Shown here: in pieces, positions 5,525 to 8,218 of the stretch
How the letters are laid out: each line of letters starts with the position of its first letter
Position numbering within the stretch: the first letter of the stretch is position 1
From: Eggerthellaceae bacterium UBA5906
GTDB lineage: Bacteria > Actinomycetota > Coriobacteriia > Coriobacteriales > Eggerthellaceae
Length of the DNA: 8,218 bases
Direction of reading: 5' to 3'
NCBI GenBank assembly: GCA_002431805.1
Contig: DJEE01000050.1
Span: 6,401-14,618 of the forward strand
The notes under the pieces: model-generated
The model's input: the letters and a program-made list of their open reading frames with translations, nothing else
Database searches by the model: none
What the model was told of the DNA's origin: nothing
Program-made: the position numbers and the translations under genes

Positions 5525-5558
5525 ATGAAGAAAACCACCCGAAGGTGGTTTTCTTCAT
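5525..5558 (-). terminator. UUCG-capped hairpin terminator of secDF
   Basis: A perfect 15-bp stem (5525-5539 with 5544-5558) encloses four bases that read UUCG on the minus strand and are closed by a C-G pair, the very stable cUUCGg tetraloop. It begins 30 bases after the secDF stop. The 3' arm carries UUUUCUUC, but no run of Us follows the stem, so termination efficiency is uncertain. Confidence 0.75.
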
Positions 5559-5588
5559 ACGTGGTTGCTAGCCTCACACTTTCGAATA

Positions 5589-8186
5589 TTAGCCTTGCAC
5601 TTTCTTGTGCTTCTTCTTGTTCTTCGAGCCGCCGTGATTTGCCGGTTTGTGTGCGGGCTTTTCGCTCGCAGCCGTTTCAGCAGCAACAGGCGCAACCGCT
5701 GCAGGCTGAGTAGCCACTGCCGCACCCGCATCAGCGGTTGCGGCCGCAGCAGCCGCAGGTTGCGGCAAGCGGTTCAGGAACCAGCGCTGAATATCGGTGC
5801 CGTACTTCTTCTGCAGCTTCGCAAAACGCGGCTCGTGCGTCTTCCACATCACGTAGATGGGCGTTGCGATGGCGTAGGACGAATAGCAGCCGCACACCAG
5901 GCCAACCGTCATGGCCAGCGCGAAGTCGCGCAGCGTTTCGCCGCCGAAAATGAGCATGGCCACAACTGGAATCAGCGAAGTGATGGACGTATTAAGCGAG
6001 CGCACCAACACCTCATTCACGGAATGGTTTGCCATGGTGGCAAACGTACACTTCGGGGACTCGGCCTTCATGTTCTCGTTGATGCGGTGGAACACCACCA
6101 CCGTGTCGTACAGCGAGTAGCCCAAGATAGTAAGCAGAGCGGCAATAGTGTTCGGCGTGACCTCGCGGCCCACCAGCACGTACACGCCCAGCACAATAAC
6201 CAGGTCGTGCAACAGCGCGATAACGGCCGACACGCCCATCTTCGGATCGCGGAACCTAAACGAAATGTAGGCGATGATCAGCAGCAAGGACACCAAAAAC
6301 GCGATGCAGGAGCTTTGGATAACGCTGGCACCCCAGTCAGGCCCGATGGTAGTTACCTCGAAGCTATCGGCATCCCAACCGAACTGGTCGGCCACCTGGT
6401 TTGCCGCTGTAGCGGCGGATTCAGCGGACGTGTCGGTGGTGCGCACCAAGAAGCCCGCTTGACCATCGGCGTTGGTGGTTTGCACCACCGCATCGGGCTC
6501 GCCCGCAGCGTCAAACGCACTGCGAACCTGCTCGGTGGTAACGTCGTTGCCGCCCTGGTGGAACGTCACCGATGTGCCGCCCACAAACTCGATGCCGAAG
6601 TTCACGCCGCGAATGCCCACGAGCGCAACAACCAGCACGATAGCGCACGCGGCCACGGTCAGGAAAATCTTGCGATAACCCAGCAGGTTGATGTCCAGTT
6701 TGATAAAGCGGCCCTTCACGTCTTTGCGTGAAGATGCAGGCTTTTCACCCTGGAAGTACGGCGCGGCCTGCTCGCAGTCCTTCACGCCCCAGAAACCGGG
6801 GTGACGGGCAATGCACTTCGGCGCCAAAACGCGGATGATAGGCGCCTTGAACAGCAGCATCATAACGATGTCGCACACAATGCCCAGCGCCAGCGTAAGG
6901 CCAAAGCCCTTAACCGAGGCGCTTGCCAGGAAGAACAGCGTAAGCGCCGAGACCATGGTAACCAGGTCGGCGTCGATAGAGGTCAAAATACCGTGGCGCA
7001 CGCCGGTGATGGATGCAGCGCGCACGCTGCGGCCCATGCGAATTTCCTCGCGGAAACGCTCAAGTGTAAGGATGGACGAGTCGGCGGCCATGCCGATGGT
7101 AAGCACCACGCCTGCGATGCCGGCCATAGACAGGCTGAACAGGCCGAAGTGCGAAAGCAGCGCCAAAATGCCCAGGTACAGCACGGCGAACACGGCCATG
7201 GCGGCAGCAGTAAGCACGCCAAGGCCCTGGTAGAACACCAGCAGGTACAGCATAACCAGCGCCAGGCCGATAGCTGCCACCAGCACGCCGGAAGTCAGCG
7301 CGTCCTGACCAAGCGTGGGGCCGACAACCTGGGATTGCGCGTATTCGAAGCTTACCGGCAGCGAACCGGATTCCAGCACCGTTTCCATAGAGGAAGCGGC
7401 GTCTTTATCGTAGCCGCCCGTGATGGACACCTGACCGCCCGTAATTTCGGACTGCACGGCAGGCGCAGACTGCACCTCACCGTCCAAGATGATGACGATT
7501 TTGCCCTTCGAGCTGGCCAAATCCTTCGTGGCCTGAGCAAACGCCTGCGTACCCTCGGAGTCAAGCGTCACGTTAACGGAATAGTCCGTGCCCGTTTCAG
7601 ATGCGCGGCCAATGTCAACCTTCGTGATGTTGCTGCCCGTGATCAGCGGCGTGTACGTGCCTTCTTCAACCTTCAGATGTTCCGTTTTGCCGGAAGGCAG
7701 CGTGTTGCCGAAGTCGTCGGTGACGGTGCCGTTTGTGCCGTACTGACCGTTTTCGATCTTCGTTTTCACGTCGTCGTCGGTGAACGAATCCAGGCGCGCG
7801 AACTCAAGCTTGCCGGTTTTGCCGATGGTGGCAAGCGCGGTTTCGGTGTCGGACAGGCCAGGGATTTGCACGAGAATCTGGTCGGTGCCCTGCAGCTGCA
7901 CCACCGCCTCGGAAGCGCCCAACGCGTTTACGCGCTGCTCGATGATGGCGCGGGATTTTTCCATGTCGTCGGTGGAAACCGTGCCGCCATCAGTGCTTTT
8001 AGCCGACAGTACCACCGACAGGCCGCCCTGAATGTCCAGGCCCTGGTTGATTTTCTCTTGCGGCGGGGTGAACATGAAGATGGACCCCAGCACCAAGATG
8101 GTGGTTGCCACCAGCAGCCAAACATTGCGGCGGTTAACGTTGCCGCCCTTCTTCTTTTTGGCTTTGGCGTTTTGCAGTTGCGCCAT
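5589..8186 (-). CDS. secDF: Protein translocase subunit SecDF (SecD-SecF fusion)
   Basis: An 865-residue inner-membrane protein that uses the proton gradient to help pull preproteins through SecYEG. Order: Lys-rich N-terminus, first membrane span (22-39), SecD motif GLDIQGGLSVVL (49-60), large extracytoplasmic domain to about 295, five spans (about 298-455), cytoplasmic linker (456-505), SecF first span (507-524), RGVNFGIEFVGGTSV (526-540), second extracytoplasmic domain to about 620, and five more spans to about 781. Acidic residues expected for proton transport are present: Asp369 in GMAADSS, Asp405 in TSIDADL and Asp694 in GYSLYDTVVVFHR. The usual SecD motif VDANV reads ADSSI here. Residues 809-865 form an Ala/Pro-rich then Lys/His-rich tail. 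The ATG at 8186-8184 has AGGAG eight bases upstream. SecD and SecF are separate genes in many actinobacteria; single-chain forms are known in Bacillus and others. Its promoter and any upstream partner such as yajC lie outside the window. Confidence 0.97.
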   Translation of the reverse strand: MAQLQNAKAKKKKGGNVNRRNVWLLVATTILVLGSIFMFTPPQEKINQGLDIQGGLSVVLSAKSTDGGTVSTDDMEKSRAIIEQRVNALGASEAVVQLQGTDQILVQIPGLSDTETALATIGKTGKLEFARLDSFTDDDVKTKIENGQYGTNGTVTDDFGNTLPSGKTEHLKVEEGTYTPLITGSNITKVDIGRASETGTDYSVNVTLDSEGTQAFAQATKDLASSKGKIVIILDGEVQSAPAVQSEITGGQVSITGGYDKDAASSMETVLESGSLPVSFEYAQSQVVGPTLGQDALTSGVLVAAIGLALVMLYLLVFYQGLGVLTAAAMAVFAVLYLGILALLSHFGLFSLSMAGIAGVVLTIGMAADSSILTLERFREEIRMGRSVRAASITGVRHGILTSIDADLVTMVSALTLFFLASASVKGFGLTLALGIVCDIVMMLLFKAPIIRVLAPKCIARHPGFWGVKDCEQAAPYFQGEKPASSRKDVKGRFIKLDINLLGYRKIFLTVAACAIVLVVALVGIRGVNFGIEFVGGTSVTFHQGGNDVTTEQVRSAFDAAGEPDAVVQTTNADGQAGFLVRTTDTSAESAATAANQVADQFGWDADSFEVTTIGPDWGASVIQSSCIAFLVSLLLIIAYISFRFRDPKMGVSAVIALLHDLVIVLGVYVLVGREVTPNTIAALLTILGYSLYDTVVVFHRINENMKAESPKCTFATMANHSVNEVLVRSLNTSITSLIPVVAMLIFGGETLRDFALAMTVGLVCGCYSSYAIATPIYVMWKTHEPRFAKLQKKYGTDIQRWFLNRLPQPAAAAAATADAGAAVATQPAAVAPVAAETAASEKPAHKPANHGGSKNKKKHKKVQG

Positions 8187-8197
8187 GCGAACTTCTC

Positions 8198-8218
8198 CTA
8201 GCCTTGCGAACCTGCATG
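8198..8218 (-). CDS. Possible 3' end of a gene upstream of secDF
   Basis: On the minus strand the last bases can be read as six codons ending in TAG (HAGSQG, stop), which would place a preceding gene 11 bp before secDF. YajC often precedes SecD, so this is a natural guess, but six codons cannot establish a reading frame. Confidence 0.2.
   Translation of the reverse strand, partial: HAGSQG

Larger units (their letters stand above)
5211..5588. other. Intergenic region between secDF and the DUF1292 gene
   Basis: This gap holds the DUF1292 ribosome binding site at its left end, a cluster of related short repeats (5311-5472) and the secDF terminator hairpin (5525-5558). Small open frames on both strands lack ribosome binding sites and family resemblance, so I do not call them genes. 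The stretch 5473-5524 shows nothing I can name. Confidence 0.6.

Noticed and set aside
5565..6731. 388-residue open frame on the plus strand, opposite secDF
   Set aside because: It lies antisense to the clearly conserved SecF half. Its translation is His/Arg/Gln-rich and patternless, typical of a GC-driven shadow frame, and it has no ribosome binding site.
6801..8201. 466-residue open frame on the plus strand, opposite secDF
   Set aside because: Antisense to the SecD half, with the same low-complexity His/Gln/Arg/Ala composition and no family resemblance or credible start.

Overview
The window looks like chromosomal DNA of a moderately GC-rich actinobacterium, most probably a member of the Coriobacteriia (Eggerthellaceae-like). 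I infer this from the GC-rich coding sequence with strong Shine-Dalgarno sites, AT-richer intergenic stretches, a single-chain ECF ATPase, a single-chain SecDF, and Ala/Pro- and Lys-rich C-terminal tails. The assignment is by impression and was not checked against any database.

Left edge to 1000: the 5' end of a minus-strand gene (1-80) leaves the window on the left. A long non-coding region follows. It holds a minus-strand promoter box, an imperfect 42-bp inverted repeat with 37/42 matches (252-293 against 418-459), and then a plus-strand promoter, a complete FMN riboswitch aptamer (672-848), an intrinsic terminator (903-944) and a further hairpin just before the ribU ribosome binding site.

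1001-4853: a plus-strand operon-like cluster encodes a whole ECF vitamin transporter: RibU (riboflavin-binding S component), one protein carrying both ECF ATPases (EcfA1 then EcfA2), and EcfT, whose start overlaps the ATPase stop in an ATGA. A small FMN/PNPOx-type split-barrel protein follows after 60 bp with its own strong ribosome binding site. The logic is feedback: when FMN is plentiful the leader should terminate, shutting down riboflavin uptake together with its energising module. A bidirectional terminator (4861-4888) closes the cluster and also serves the convergent gene.

4890-8218: two minus-strand genes. secDF (5589-8186) encodes the proton-driven accessory of the Sec translocon as one 865-residue chain and ends at a UUCG-capped hairpin. 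After about 380 bp of intergenic DNA, which contains three related copies of a TGCAYGGTTTTGC-like motif, comes a small DUF1292-family acidic protein (4890-5210).

The genes are conserved housekeeping functions. I see no defence system, CRISPR array, transposase, phage gene, tRNA or rRNA. The least explained material is non-coding: the inverted repeat at 252-459, the motif cluster at 5311-5472, and two hairpins next to ribosome binding sites (951-985 and 1634-1650).
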